A DNA stretch of 40,287 nucleotides from Alteromonadaceae bacterium (GCA_015491935.1 WGGB01000052.1:1-40287); one strand, 5' to 3'. Shown: positions 1-8,658, counted from the stretch's first letter. Program-made: numbers and translations. The notes: generated from the sequence alone by a model not told the origin.

Positions 1-1527
1 ATGTTTTTCTTTCATAATGAAACCACCTTAGCTGATAGTCTTGTGAAGAAAAATTTAGAAAGCACAGCGTTGCATTATTTTGATTCAGTAAACACAATGA
101 TGTTAACAGGCACCGTAGCCCAACGAAAGTTAGTACAAGATAAAGTCTTAACGCAAAAAGCTATTATTGAAGCAAGAATTTTGCGCGGACCACAAGTGGT
201 TAAAGTATTTGGTGATGGTTTTGCTGATGAAAAAGCACAAAGTGATTTTGATCATCAAGGTTTAGCCGGTAAAAAGGCGTTTAAGTTAAGCACAAAAAAT
301 GGCAAACGGATCATGGAGTTTATTTTGCCTATTCGAGCCAGTAAAAATTATCGGGGTACTGATTGTTTAGGCTGTCATCAAGCGCAAGAAGGCGATATTT
401 TGGGCGCGGTTAAAATGTCATATGATTTATCTATCGTTGACAATCAAATAAATCGTTCGGTTATAGAAGCGGGCGTTATACAGTTAATTATTACGATTGT
501 TGGTTTTGGCTTACTCAGTTTTACTATTGCTAAATTAGTCTTTTTTAGATTAAATCGTTTACGTAGCACTATTAATGATGTGGAAAAAAATCTTGATTTA
601 AACCAAACTATCACAGTACATCATCAAGATGAATTAGGCGCAGTAAGTACGGCATTAAATAGCATGATGTTAAAGTTTAAAGAAGCTTTTTTAATGGTCA
701 CTGGTGCGACTGAACAATTAATCAATTCAGCGAAAGATGTAGATCAAATTTCAGAGTTAACCAAAGATGCGGTACTTACTCAAAAAAGTGCTACTGAGTC
801 GGTAGCTGCGGCAATTAATCAATTAGATGCTTCGGCTAACGAAGTACAAAATAATACTCAAAATGCTGCGGATAAATCGGTTAGTGCTAATGAAAAAGCA
901 AGCCAAGGTTTAGCTTTAGTGGAGCAAGCAAAAGTAGGTATTAATCAATTACGTGATGAGGTTATTGAAAATACCACAATGATCACACAACTTAATGAAA
1001 AAACGAATGAAGTTGGTACTGTATTAGAAGTGATCACCTCTATTGCTGAACAAACTAATTTATTAGCCCTTAACGCGGCTATTGAGGCAGCTAGAGCGGG
1101 TGAACAAGGTCGAGGTTTTGCGGTTGTTGCTGATGAAGTACGTTCTTTGGCTACACGTACTCGTGAATCAATTGATCAAATTCAATCAACCATTTCGGGT
1201 TTGCAACTAGATGCCACCAGCGCTGTAAACTCAATGAGTTCAGTACGTCAGCAAGCAGAAGAAAAAGCCACTGACGTTGAAAATGTGGCAAATTTACTTG
1301 TTGATATAACAAGAGAAATAAAAGAATTAGATGATTTAAACTGTCAAATTGCCAGTGCCGCTGAGCAACAAAATTTAGCCGCTGATGAAATTAATATAAA
1401 CGTGACAAATATTAGTGACGTTGCTGAAAAGTCAAGTGAAGATGCGGTTAGAGGAAAGCAGGTTAGCGAATATTTACTTGCTTTGTCGTACAAGCTAAAA
1501 GAGCAAATGGAAAAATTTAAGTTATAA
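1..1527 (+). CDS. Heme-binding methyl-accepting chemotaxis protein (5' end probably cut)
   Basis: Chemoreceptor that passes an extracytoplasmic signal to the CheA/CheW array. Residues 1 to about 150 form a periplasmic sensor resembling the DUF3365/Tll0287-like fold, with a c-type heme attachment motif CLGCH at residues 122-126. A membrane segment follows at about 157-180, a HAMP linker at about 180-232, then a long coiled-coil MCP signalling domain with the conserved hairpin tip (EQTNLLALNAAIEAARAGEQ, near 349-368). The ATG at base 1 is unlikely to be the real start, because this family normally begins with an N-terminal transmembrane helix and none is present, so the gene probably begins outside the window. 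A covalently bound heme suggests sensing of redox state or a gas such as O2 or NO; this is inference. MCP assignment is certain, the ligand is not. Confidence 0.93.
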   Translation: MFFFHNETTLADSLVKKNLESTALHYFDSVNTMMLTGTVAQRKLVQDKVLTQKAIIEARILRGPQVVKVFGDGFADEKAQSDFDHQGLAGKKAFKLSTKNGKRIMEFILPIRASKNYRGTDCLGCHQAQEGDILGAVKMSYDLSIVDNQINRSVIEAGVIQLIITIVGFGLLSFTIAKLVFFRLNRLRSTINDVEKNLDLNQTITVHHQDELGAVSTALNSMMLKFKEAFLMVTGATEQLINSAKDVDQISELTKDAVLTQKSATESVAAAINQLDASANEVQNNTQNAADKSVSANEKASQGLALVEQAKVGINQLRDEVIENTTMITQLNEKTNEVGTVLEVITSIAEQTNLLALNAAIEAARAGEQGRGFAVVADEVRSLATRTRESIDQIQSTISGLQLDATSAVNSMSSVRQQAEEKATDVENVANLLVDITREIKELDDLNCQIASAAEQQNLAADEININVTNISDVAEKSSEDAVRGKQVSEYLLALSYKLKEQMEKFKL

Positions 1528-1560
1528 TAAGCTATAATTTATTGCTTTGCTTACCATCAT

Positions 1561-1589
1561 AAAAAACCTCGCCTAAGAGAGGTTTTTTT
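1561..1589 (+). terminator. Bidirectional rho-independent terminator
   Basis: A perfect 10-bp stem (AAAAAACCTC / GAGGTTTTTT) with an 8-base loop lies between the convergent chemoreceptor gene and the small gene at 1625-1816. Because the stem begins with A's and ends with T's, it can terminate transcription from either side. Confidence 0.88.
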
Positions 1590-1604
1590 AATGACTTAAA
1601 GTAA

Positions 1605-1628
1605 AAACTAATACCATTTTGGTATTAA
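1605..1628. repeat. Short perfect palindrome resembling repeat ends
   Basis: Bases 1611-1625 read ATACCA-TTT-TGGTAT, a perfect 6-bp inverted repeat, flanked by TA-rich sequence (ACTA before, TAATA after). It overlaps the stop codon of the small minus-strand gene. The ATACCA end matches the ends of the larger palindromic elements at 1976-2034 and 20249-20409, so it may be a minimal remnant of the same repeat family. Relationship is inferred from end similarity only. Confidence 0.4.
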
Positions 1629-1816
1629 TAATAAGTATCCATTTGGTTGTGAATTTGTGGATCTTCAATTAAATCTTCAAACTCAACTTCAAAACTATTG
1701 TTATTTACAATATCTGCTAAGTACACCGTTTTAGTCGAACCATCTACCCAAGTAACTGTACCACAACCTTTTTTGCTGCCGCACATCATGCCAATATGTA
1801 TATCTTGAAAATCCAT
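1625..1816 (-). CDS. Small conserved-looking hypothetical protein (63 aa)
   Basis: Acidic 63-residue cytoplasmic protein with no signal peptide or membrane segment. It has two cysteines (MMCGSKKGC, residues 10-18) separated by five residues, followed by a predicted beta-rich stretch (GTVTWVDGSTKTVYLADIV) reminiscent of small beta-barrel folds, and an acidic tail. The gene is supported by a textbook ribosome binding site, AGGAGG, 4 bases before the ATG, and by a terminator downstream. I do not recognise the family and assign no function. It stands alone between the chemoreceptor (convergent) and anmK (same strand, about 250 bp upstream, with a palindromic repeat between them). Confidence 0.75.
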   Translation of the reverse strand: MDFQDIHIGMMCGSKKGCGTVTWVDGSTKTVYLADIVNNNSFEVEFEDLIEDPQIHNQMDTYY

Positions 1817-1975
1817 TGCGCCTCCTCATAAAGTATTTATTAATAACTATAAAGGTGCAGTAAGTTAGATTATCGATTGTTATTTTAGTTCAATAAATAG
1901 ACAGCTCATCCTGTTTTTTATCGTTAAATTGTCTATAAGCTAATCTCTAAATACTGCATATTATAATTGGTGCTT

Positions 1976-2034
1976 TATACCAAGTTGATTAAGCTCTGAG
2001 TTGAGAAAAATTTAATCAAACTGGAATTAGTATA
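1976..2034. repeat. Palindromic intergenic element (MITE-like, 59 bp)
   Basis: The ends are imperfect inverted repeats: TATACCAAGTTGATTAA (1976-1992) against TTAATCAAACTGG...TAGTATA (2012-2034), with a perfect inner stem TTGATTAA/TTAATCAA and a 19-base loop. It sits in the gene-free stretch 1817-2063 after anmK. The TATACCA / TAGTATA ends recur at 20249-20409. The pattern looks like a short non-autonomous repeat of Alteromonadales chromosomes rather than a terminator, since no T-tract follows on either strand. Confidence 0.6.
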
Positions 2035-2063
2035 GATGATAATTTATACAAACAAAGTTTAAG

Positions 2064-3215
2064 TTAAGGATAAAAAGCACAACCTAAGGTTGTTTTTTGA
2101 CTAGCCCCTGTTACAGCTGGGCTGTTACTAAAGATTTTTTTGTTATAAGCATATGCTAACCAAGCAAAGGCCATTGCCTCTAAACTGTCAGCATCTACCC
2201 CTTTATGATCAGTCATAAGTATTTCGTAGTCTGTTAATAGTTGATTAAGCTTGTGTTTTAACCTTGTATTGTGAATTCCACCACCACAAAAATAAACTTT
2301 AGCCTGTAAACTTATACTTTTTATTTCGTTGCTAATAGTGATAGCGGTAAATTGCAGTAATGAAGCTTGAATATCTGCAGCTGATAAATTTAATGCTTTT
2401 ATTGTTGGATGTGCGAGCTTTTTATGAAGCCAAGTTAGGTTAAAATATTCTCTGCCCGTACTTTTAGGGGCAGGGAGCTTAAAATAGTTATCATTGAGTA
2501 ATTGTTGTAATAACACGGAGTTGGCCGTGCCAGTTGCCGCCCAATGACCATTGTCGTCGTAATGCTTATTACTGTTATGGTTTGCTTTATTAAACACAAA
2601 CCAATCATCCATTAAAGCGTTGCCTGTGCCACTATCATAACCAATTAAGGTTTTACCCTGTTTTATGGCATTTAAACTCGGTAAGTAGCTAATATTTGCT
2701 ATGCCGCCAATATTAACGATAAAGACATCATGATTTTCATTATTAAAGATAACTTGATGAAACGCGGGTACTAATGGCGCACCTTGACCACCTAAGGCGA
2801 TATCTTTTTGTCTAAATTGGCCAATGACTTTGATTTGAGTTAAACAGGCTAATGTTTGACAACAACCTATTTGTAAAGTAAACGAATGTGTTTGATTAGG
2901 GCGGTGACGAATTGTTTGTCCATGATTACCAATAGCGACGATATCATCCGAATGTAATTTTTGTTGTTGTAAAAAGGTATTAATGGCTTGAGCAAAGACA
3001 TGAGCCAATTCGTTATTTAAAGAAAAGGCGCGATCAATTTCGTTATCTGCAGGGGTGTATAGTGAGGTTATTTTACGATGAATATTTTGGTTATAAGCTT
3101 GGTAATAACTCGCGACTAACTTGGGGGTTTTCTCATTAAAGTCAACTAACGCTAAATCAATACCATCGGCGCTGGTGCCAGACATTAAGCCAATATATAG
3201 CTGCGCCTTATTCAT
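2064..3215 (-). CDS. anmK: Anhydro-N-acetylmuramic acid kinase
   Basis: Cytoplasmic kinase that cleaves the 1,6-anhydro bond of anhMurNAc and phosphorylates it to MurNAc-6-phosphate, a step in recycling murein fragments. The 383-residue length is normal for the family. The N-terminal phosphate-binding signature GLMSGTSADGIDLALVDF (residues 9-26), the central VNIGGIANISYLP and GYDSGTGNALMD segments, and the C-terminal CGGGIHN and DADSLEAMAFAWLA segments mark the ASKHA-type fold of AnmK. It starts only 8 bases after the stop of the upstream M23 peptidase gene, and I see no good ribosome binding site of its own, so translation is probably coupled to that gene. The pairing makes sense functionally: one enzyme cuts murein, the other recycles the sugar. 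Confidence 0.96.
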   Translation of the reverse strand: MNKAQLYIGLMSGTSADGIDLALVDFNEKTPKLVASYYQAYNQNIHRKITSLYTPADNEIDRAFSLNNELAHVFAQAINTFLQQQKLHSDDIVAIGNHGQTIRHRPNQTHSFTLQIGCCQTLACLTQIKVIGQFRQKDIALGGQGAPLVPAFHQVIFNNENHDVFIVNIGGIANISYLPSLNAIKQGKTLIGYDSGTGNALMDDWFVFNKANHNSNKHYDDNGHWAATGTANSVLLQQLLNDNYFKLPAPKSTGREYFNLTWLHKKLAHPTIKALNLSAADIQASLLQFTAITISNEIKSISLQAKVYFCGGGIHNTRLKHKLNQLLTDYEILMTDHKGVDADSLEAMAFAWLAYAYNKKIFSNSPAVTGASQKTTLGCAFYP

Positions 3216-3223
3216 TGTTATAA

Positions 3224-4645
3224 TTAATTTTGCATGGCAAGCAAGGTACGTTTAGACCCTTCAAGCTCTTGTATGCGCTGTTGAGCTAATAACTTAAATT
3301 GCTGGCGATATTTTTTAGCAATGGGTTTAGCATCGGGTAATTTTACGGTGCGTGGATTTCTATAAACCCCATTAACTTCAAAAGCATAGTGTAAATGCGG
3401 CCCTGTGGCTAAACCTGTCATACCCACATAGCCAATTAATTGCCCTTGTTTTACTCGCTGACCTTTTTTTACTTTTCGTTTAGAAAAATGAAGGTATTTA
3501 GTCACAATGCCATCACCATGCTGTATAAAAACATAATTACCATTGTATTTATTATAAGTAGATTTAGTGACTCTACCATTACCTGCGGCAACAACAGGTG
3601 TACCTGTTTTGGCAGCATAATCAATTCCTTGATGAGACTTCCAGCGCTTCTGTACAGGATGAAAACGTTTATTTTTAAAATTCGAACTAATATATTTAAA
3701 GTTTACTGGCGCACGTAAAAAAGCTTTGCGCATACTTTTTCCTTGCGGTGTATAATAATTACCATCAGAAAAACGGATCGCTTGAAACACTTCATTTTGA
3801 TTAACAAATTCAGCAGCCAATATTTTACCATGACCAATAAATTCACCATCAGCGTAACGATCTTCATACACGACATTAAAGGTATCACCTTTACGTAAAT
3901 CAAGCGCAAAATCAATGTCCCAACCAAAAACATTGGCGAGGTTAATAATTTGATTATCATCCATACCTGCGGCAACACCAGCGTTCCAAAAATTTGAAGT
4001 GATTTTTCCTTGTGCGTAGGCGGTACGTGTTTCAACCTCTTTTGTGCTAATGCTACTTTGGTAAGCATTATTTATGTAATTAACAGAAAGCGTTTTTACG
4101 GCTGAAAGTGGATAAATTAAGCTAATTAATTTACCTTGTTTATTTGTGCCTATGCGTAAGGTATCGCCGACCATTATTTTTTTTAATAAAGCCGTTTGTT
4201 TGCCTTTGGCTGAGCTTACTTCATAAGTGGTTCGAGCATTAAACCCTAAACGATATAATATTTTAGCTAACGAATCACCTTTGCGTACTTTTGCTTTTTG
4301 CCAATGTAAATCAATATTTTCATCTATGTCATGAGTGTTTAAAGCACTATTGGCTGTGTTTGATAAAATATTAGATTTATTTTTTGCCACGTTTAAAGCG
4401 CGATGATTTATAGCAAGGTCTTCAGTGTTACTCTTATCAAAAGGGAGGCTTAATGGGTAGCGTTTACCTATCTCTAGTTGTTGTAAGGTATTTGGTTGGT
4501 TGTGCTGACGACTCGCACTGGCATTTTCAGCCGGAAATAGTATAAGCAGCAATAAAAAAAGGCTCACCGAACTGATGATCATTTTATGCTGTTTTGGTAG
4601 ATCTAAATACAATTTTTTAATCGTTTTCAACTGATTAGGGTTCAA
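3224..4645 (-). CDS. M23-family murein DD-endopeptidase with OapA/LysM-like domain
   Basis: Periplasmic zinc metallopeptidase predicted to cut peptide cross-links in peptidoglycan, like MepM/YebA. One transmembrane signal anchor lies at about residues 22-40. An OapA/LysM-like binding segment (RKGDSLAKILYRLGF) follows at about 121-135, then a C-terminal lysostaphin-like domain. The zinc-site motifs HQGIDYA and GPHLHYAFEV are present, so it should be catalytically active. The start chosen is TTG at 4645, because AAGG lies 7 bases upstream; the first ATG is at residue 22, inside the start of the anchor. It is divergent from tyrS and forms a two-gene unit with anmK. Confidence 0.92.
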   Translation of the reverse strand: MNPNQLKTIKKLYLDLPKQHKMIISSVSLFLLLLILFPAENASASRQHNQPNTLQQLEIGKRYPLSLPFDKSNTEDLAINHRALNVAKNKSNILSNTANSALNTHDIDENIDLHWQKAKVRKGDSLAKILYRLGFNARTTYEVSSAKGKQTALLKKIMVGDTLRIGTNKQGKLISLIYPLSAVKTLSVNYINNAYQSSISTKEVETRTAYAQGKITSNFWNAGVAAGMDDNQIINLANVFGWDIDFALDLRKGDTFNVVYEDRYADGEFIGHGKILAAEFVNQNEVFQAIRFSDGNYYTPQGKSMRKAFLRAPVNFKYISSNFKNKRFHPVQKRWKSHQGIDYAAKTGTPVVAAGNGRVTKSTYNKYNGNYVFIQHGDGIVTKYLHFSKRKVKKGQRVKQGQLIGYVGMTGLATGPHLHYAFEVNGVYRNPRTVKLPDAKPIAKKYRQQFKLLAQQRIQELEGSKRTLLAMQN

Positions 4646-4809
4646 ACTACGACCTTAATTACGATACGTTTCGTTACTCTATTTATTAACTATAACAAAA
4701 AAATTGCATTTGAACACTTTTATGATTTTATCCAAAGCATAAATTAAAGTAGAATTCGATACTTAAAATACAAATTAGTTAAAAATCACTAACCGTGGAG
4801 CGAGACCCA

Positions 4810-6012
4810 ATGACCGATGCTAGCCAAGCGTTTGCCGAAATAAAACGTGGAGCAGAAGAAATATTGCTAGAAGATGAACTATTAGCAAAGCTTAAAACAG
4901 GTAAACCATTAAAAATTAAAGCGGGGTTTGATCCCACCGCGCCTGATTTACATTTAGGTCATACGGTACTCATTAATAAACTTCGTCAATTTCAGCAATT
5001 AGGTCATGAAGTGATTTTTTTGATTGGTGATTTCACCGGTATGATTGGTGACCCAACAGGTAAAAATGTCACTCGTAAACCCTTGACTAAAGAAGACGTA
5101 TTAGCGAATGCTGAAACTTATAAAGAGCAAGTATTTAAAATTTTAGATCCTGCGAAAACAACGGTGGCTTTTAATTCAACATGGATGGAAAAACTAGGCT
5201 CAGCAGGTATGCTTAAATTAGCGTCTCGCCAAACAGTTGCCCGTATGATGGAGCGTGACGATTTTAAAAAACGTTATGCGAATGGACAAGCCATTGCCAT
5301 TCATGAATTTATGTACCCATTAGTGCAAGGCTGGGATTCTGTTGCCTTAGAAGCTGATGTAGAGCTAGGCGGTACTGACCAAAAATTTAATTTGTTAATG
5401 GGGCGCGAGTTACAAAAAGCTGAAGGCCAACGTCCACAAACTGTGTTAATGATGCCTTTACTTGAAGGTTTAGATGGCGTACAAAAAATGTCTAAATCTT
5501 TAGGGAATTATATCGGCATTACCGATAGCCCAACAGAAATGTTTGGTAAAATTATGTCTATTTCTGATGAGTTAATGTGGCGTTATTATGAACTATTAAG
5601 TTTTAAACCGATCACTGAAATTAATGCTTATAAAGAAGCAATTGCCGCAGGTAAAAACCCACGCGATATTAAAATTGATTTGGCCAAAGAGTTAATTGCT
5701 CGTTTTCATAATGACGATGCAGCGCAAGCGGCACATCAAGAATTTATTAATCGTTTTCAAAAAGGCGCAATGCCAGATGATATTGAAGAGAAAAATGTCA
5801 CGGCAGTTGACGGTGAGATAGCCATAGCCAATTTGTTAAAAGATGCAGGATTAGTGGCAAGTACCTCAGAAGCCATGCGCATGATCAAACAAGGTGCGGT
5901 TAAAATTGATGGTGAAAAAGTTCCTGATGCTAAAGTAAAAGCAGCCGTTGAAAGTGTTGCTATTTACCAAGTAGGCAAACGTAAATTTGCAAAAGTTACT
6001 GTGATTGCCTAA
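4810..6012 (+). CDS. tyrS: Tyrosyl-tRNA synthetase
   Basis: Class I aminoacyl-tRNA synthetase charging tRNA-Tyr with tyrosine. The catalytic HIGH-type motif appears as HLGH (in [10 protein letters not shown]) and the second motif as KMSKS (in [14 protein letters not shown]). The [15 protein letters not shown] segment and a C-terminal S4 RNA-binding domain (about residues 335-400) place it with the 400-residue TyrZ-like bacterial type rather than the E. coli TyrS type. ATG at 4810 is preferred over an in-frame GTG at 4795, because GGAG lies 9 bases before the ATG. The gene is monocistronic, with a strong terminator directly downstream. Confidence 0.97.
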   Translation: MTDASQAFAEIKRGAEEILLEDELLAKLKTGKPLKIKAGFDPTAPDLHLGHTVLINKLRQFQQLGHEVIFLIGDFTGMIGDPTGKNVTRKPLTKEDVLANAETYKEQVFKILDPAKTTVAFNSTWMEKLGSAGMLKLASRQTVARMMERDDFKKRYANGQAIAIHEFMYPLVQGWDSVALEADVELGGTDQKFNLLMGRELQKAEGQRPQTVLMMPLLEGLDGVQKMSKSLGNYIGITDSPTEMFGKIMSISDELMWRYYELLSFKPITEINAYKEAIAAGKNPRDIKIDLAKELIARFHNDDAAQAAHQEFINRFQKGAMPDDIEEKNVTAVDGEIAIANLLKDAGLVASTSEAMRMIKQGAVKIDGEKVPDAKVKAAVESVAIYQVGKRKFAKVTVIA

Positions 6013-6033
6013 TTTTTAATTATGGCTGTATTG

Positions 6034-6057
6034 GGTGGGTATTTGCCCACCTTTTTT
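6034..6057 (+). terminator. Rho-independent terminator of tyrS
   Basis: GC-rich 6-bp stem GGTGGG/CCCACC with a 6-base loop, followed directly by six T's, 21 bases after the tyrS stop codon. Confidence 0.92.
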
Positions 6058-6134
6058 GTTTGCAGTTATAAATAGTTGTAATTTCAACTGATCACGGTAG
6101 TCTAACGATACAATTTTATATTACATTGGTTGTT

Positions 6135-6782
6135 ATGTTAGTTTTTCGCCTTATTTTGTCTGTGTTTATCTTTTTTATTATCAGCGCTTGTGCTGATGCT
6201 CCTCGAGTAGCCAATGCTCATTATTTTCGCCACTTTAATTTTTCAGACGTTAAAAGCTATGCTTTTTATGGGCGTAACGATGACAATTTTGATTATCAGA
6301 ACCTAAGTGATGTTACGCGTAATAGTATTGAATTAGCGATAGAAAATCAGTTAGACAAACAAGGGTTAGTCTATAAAGACTTAACACAAGCCGATATTAT
6401 TGTGAGCTACTTTTGGGTTAAAGATCCCGATAGTGTTGCTTTGCGTTCTCACAATAAAAAAGCTAATGCAATGAACCGGCACTATCAAATACAACAACAA
6501 CAGCAACGGGTATTAAGTGCTCGTATGCAATTAAAAAAATATAATCAAGGAGTCAGGTATTGTGCTGCCTGTTTAAAAATATCTTCTGAGGGAGAAAAGG
6601 CCAGTAAAATTAATACTAAGGCTGGCGCACTTATTATGGACTTTATTTCGCCAAAAACACACCGAACAGTATGGCGTAGTAGCTATCCCGTGATAATTAA
6701 AGAAAAAGAGAATAGTCGAGAAATACAGCAACGTATTCAGCGTGCTGTTCAACAAATGTTAGTACAATTTCCGAAAAGTTAA
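6135..6782 (+). CDS. DUF4136-type lipoprotein
   Basis: Predicted lipoprotein of 215 residues. The hydrophobic signal ends in a lipobox, ISAC, with the modified cysteine near residue 19. The body (YFRHFNFSDVKSYAFYG, then a stretch around ADIIVSYFW) and the C-terminal part (GALIMDFISPKTHRTVWRSS) follow the pattern of DUF4136 proteins, a family of envelope lipoproteins of unknown role. A glutamine-rich run occurs at about residues 120-126. ATG at 6135 is preferred to TTG at 6126 because it places the signal peptide normally; no clear ribosome binding site supports either. It lies between the tyrS terminator and rraB. Exported lipoprotein is confident; function unknown. Confidence 0.8.
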   Translation: MLVFRLILSVFIFFIISACADAPRVANAHYFRHFNFSDVKSYAFYGRNDDNFDYQNLSDVTRNSIELAIENQLDKQGLVYKDLTQADIIVSYFWVKDPDSVALRSHNKKANAMNRHYQIQQQQQRVLSARMQLKKYNQGVRYCAACLKISSEGEKASKINTKAGALIMDFISPKTHRTVWRSSYPVIIKEKENSREIQQRIQRAVQQMLVQFPKS

Positions 6783-6840
6783 CACGAATAAGCATTAGTC
6801 GTTTATAATCGCTATAAGTTAACTTTAATACTATTATTTT

Positions 6841-7170
6841 ATGAATTTTCCCAATGATGATACTGGCAATGTATTGAAAGATATGAAAAATGCTGGTATT
6901 GATTTAAATAAAGAGCACAAAATTGTTTTTTTTCAGTTGTTTGAACAAGAACAGCAAGCCAGAGAAATGGCTAAGCACCTTGAAGAAAAGCACCCTCAAA
7001 TAAATTTTAGCGTTCATGCTGATCCTGAAACACCTAATGTATGGGATCTTGATTGTACGGTTACTATGCTGCCAAGCTATGATGGTATTGTGGCACAAGA
7101 AGCTGAATTTGAATTATTGGCCGCTAAATTTAATGGTTATAATGATGGTTGGGGAATTGCTGTCGATTGA
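6841..7170 (+). CDS. rraB: RraB-family regulator of RNase E activity
   Basis: Small acidic cytoplasmic protein of 109 residues. It matches the RraB family, whose E. coli member binds RNase E and changes the set of RNAs it degrades. The N-terminal NDDTGNVLKDMKNAGIDL and the C-terminal FNGYNDGWGIAVD, with the invariant DGWG, are typical. Many members carry a histidine-rich FYF stretch in the middle; here it reads KIVFFQLFEQ, so the protein is a somewhat divergent member. No ribosome binding site is obvious. It ends just before a hairpin shared with the convergent rhodanese gene. Confidence 0.85.
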   Translation: MNFPNDDTGNVLKDMKNAGIDLNKEHKIVFFQLFEQEQQAREMAKHLEEKHPQINFSVHADPETPNVWDLDCTVTMLPSYDGIVAQEAEFELLAAKFNGYNDGWGIAVD

Positions 7171-7225
7171 TAAATAGTGATTGATAGCGATTTATTAAGA
7201 TTGATGAATAGTCGTTATTTTGACA

Positions 7226-7264
7226 CCCTCATGTGGTTTAAAGCACATGAGGGAATGTATTTTT
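7226..7264 (+). terminator. Terminator hairpin between convergent genes
   Basis: A perfect 10-bp inverted repeat CCCTCATGTG / CACATGAGGG (7226-7235 and 7244-7253) with an 8-base loop lies between rraB and the convergent rhodanese gene. The T-tract on the plus side is interrupted (AATGTATTTTT), and there is no clean tract on the minus side. It most likely ends rraB. Confidence 0.7.
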
Positions 7265-7266
7265 AA

Positions 7267-7659
7267 TTATTTTTCTACAGGTAATTTCGCTTCATACCAA
7301 CCATTCATATCACCTGATAAATGACGTAATTTAGTAAAGCCATTTTTAGCTAAAATCTTTTTAGCAATACCAGCTCTATATCCTGAGCGACAATAAACAA
7401 TTACGGTATCATCTTTGTATGGCAATAATTTAGCTAAGTTATTTTTAATTTGGCGATAATCAATGTTAATCGCACCAGGTACATGGCCTTCTGCATACTC
7501 TTCAGGTGTTCTAACATCTAATAATACCACTGTATTTTTAGGAGCCGAGGTCATTATTTTTTGTAAATTTTGTTGTGAAATATCATTACTAGTATTTGCC
7601 ATAGCAAAACCAGTAAATAAACTAAAAATAATGGCGATAAATGTAATTTTTTTAAACAT
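7267..7659 (-). CDS. Periplasmic single-domain rhodanese (sulfurtransferase-like)
   Basis: Exported single rhodanese domain. Residues 1-21 form a signal peptide ending in FAMA. The domain carries LLDVRTPEEYAEGHVPGAIN and an active-site loop CRSGYR, with the catalytic cysteine near residue 90. The intact loop suggests the protein can carry persulfide sulfur or handle thiols in the periplasm; substrate unknown. ATG at 7659 is chosen over ATG at 7665 because the AGGA site is 6 bases from the former and touches the latter. It lies downstream of the cobD-like gene on the same strand with a 39-bp gap. Confidence 0.9.
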   Translation of the reverse strand: MFKKITFIAIIFSLFTGFAMANTSNDISQQNLQKIMTSAPKNTVVLLDVRTPEEYAEGHVPGAINIDYRQIKNNLAKLLPYKDDTVIVYCRSGYRAGIAKKILAKNGFTKLRHLSGDMNGWYEAKLPVEK

Positions 7660-7698
7660 AATCATTCCTGCTGATTTATATTAGTATATAAGTATAAG

Positions 7699-8658
7699 TT
7701 AATGTACTAGTGTGGGTATTACTGCAATTATTGTCAAGGCGAATGAAAAATAAAGTAGTTGGCGTATTAATTTATTTGCGCGGTTAATATCATTGGCTTG
7801 TGGTTGTTGGCTATGATCATTAAAGCTAAGACGCCTTATTTTGTTACCTTGATACATGGCAACACCTGCTAAGCGAATATTGAGTATATCGGCAAGTAAT
7901 GCGAGCACAATATCGTTATTAAGGCTAAAAAAATATTTTCTATAATGTTTTAATGCTGACTTAAAATGACGACCAATACTCGTTAATAACATTAATAATG
8001 CAAATAACCTTATAGGAAACCATTGTATTAACGCTGCTATTTTACCAATAAACAAACCAAAATATTGAAAGTTAGCTTGTTTTTTGTTCCAACAATAGTG
8101 AATTTCAAAGATTAAGCGACAACTAAGGGCTGCGAGGGCACCAAAGGCTAAAAAATAACAAGCAATAATAAAATAATGTTGTAAATAGCGTAGTAATAAC
8201 ATTTCAACCGTTGCTTTGGCGATACCCATACTTGAAAGCGACTCTACATCGCGTAAAACTAAAGGTGCAAGTTGTTGCTTTGCCAATAAAGTTTGTCGAG
8301 CTATTAATGCCTGACTAATAGCTTTTGTTGTTGTATTGAGTTGAAAGTCGCCTAAGGCTAAATAAAGTAACAGTGCCTGCCATAACCAAGGAACTGCAAT
8401 AAAATCGACAAACAGCCATAAAATTATAATAAGCGGTATTAAAGTAATAACAACAGCAATAATGCCTGCAATTTTTTGCTGTTGTGTTGTATTTTGTGGT
8501 TTGTTTACTTTGCTCGCTAAACGTTGACAATACCAAGAAAATAGCCTGAGCGGATTATTATGACTAAAGTGTGCAACGACACTCTTAATCAATATTACGA
8601 TTAATAGCAGTAAAGTATTTAAAGTAAAGCCATGGTACTGCGACAACCAATCGATCAT
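7699..8658 (-). CDS. CobD/CbiB-like membrane protein (divergent)
   Basis: Polytopic inner-membrane protein of 319 residues with about five hydrophobic segments. The N-terminal layout (NPLRLFSWYCQRLASKV, residues 35-51) and the loops around ALGDFQLNTTTKAISQAL and RDVESLSSMGIAKATVEML resemble CbiB/CobD, which joins aminopropanol (or its phosphate) to cobyric acid in cobalamin synthesis. Several positions usually strict in CbiB look changed: the DP(R)xxPHPV(R) signature is replaced by NPLRLFSWY, so activity is doubtful. No other cobalamin gene is near. Its start codon overlaps the last base of mtnN (TAATG), so the two are translationally coupled. I infer a non-cobalamin or altered role. Confidence 0.7.
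   Translation of the reverse strand: MIDWLSQYHGFTLNTLLLLIVILIKSVVAHFSHNNPLRLFSWYCQRLASKVNKPQNTTQQQKIAGIIAVVITLIPLIIILWLFVDFIAVPWLWQALLLYLALGDFQLNTTTKAISQALIARQTLLAKQQLAPLVLRDVESLSSMGIAKATVEMLLLRYLQHYFIIACYFLAFGALAALSCRLIFEIHYCWNKKQANFQYFGLFIGKIAALIQWFPIRLFALLMLLTSIGRHFKSALKHYRKYFFSLNNDIVLALLADILNIRLAGVAMYQGNKIRRLSFNDHSQQPQANDINRANKLIRQLLYFSFALTIIAVIPTLVH

Noticed and set aside
3440-4068. Open frames overlapping the M23 peptidase gene on both strands
   Set aside because: The M23 frame contains the catalytic motifs; the overlaps lack any protein-like features.
4795-4809. GTG start for tyrS
   Set aside because: The ATG at 4810 has a properly spaced GGAG; the GTG overlaps that site.
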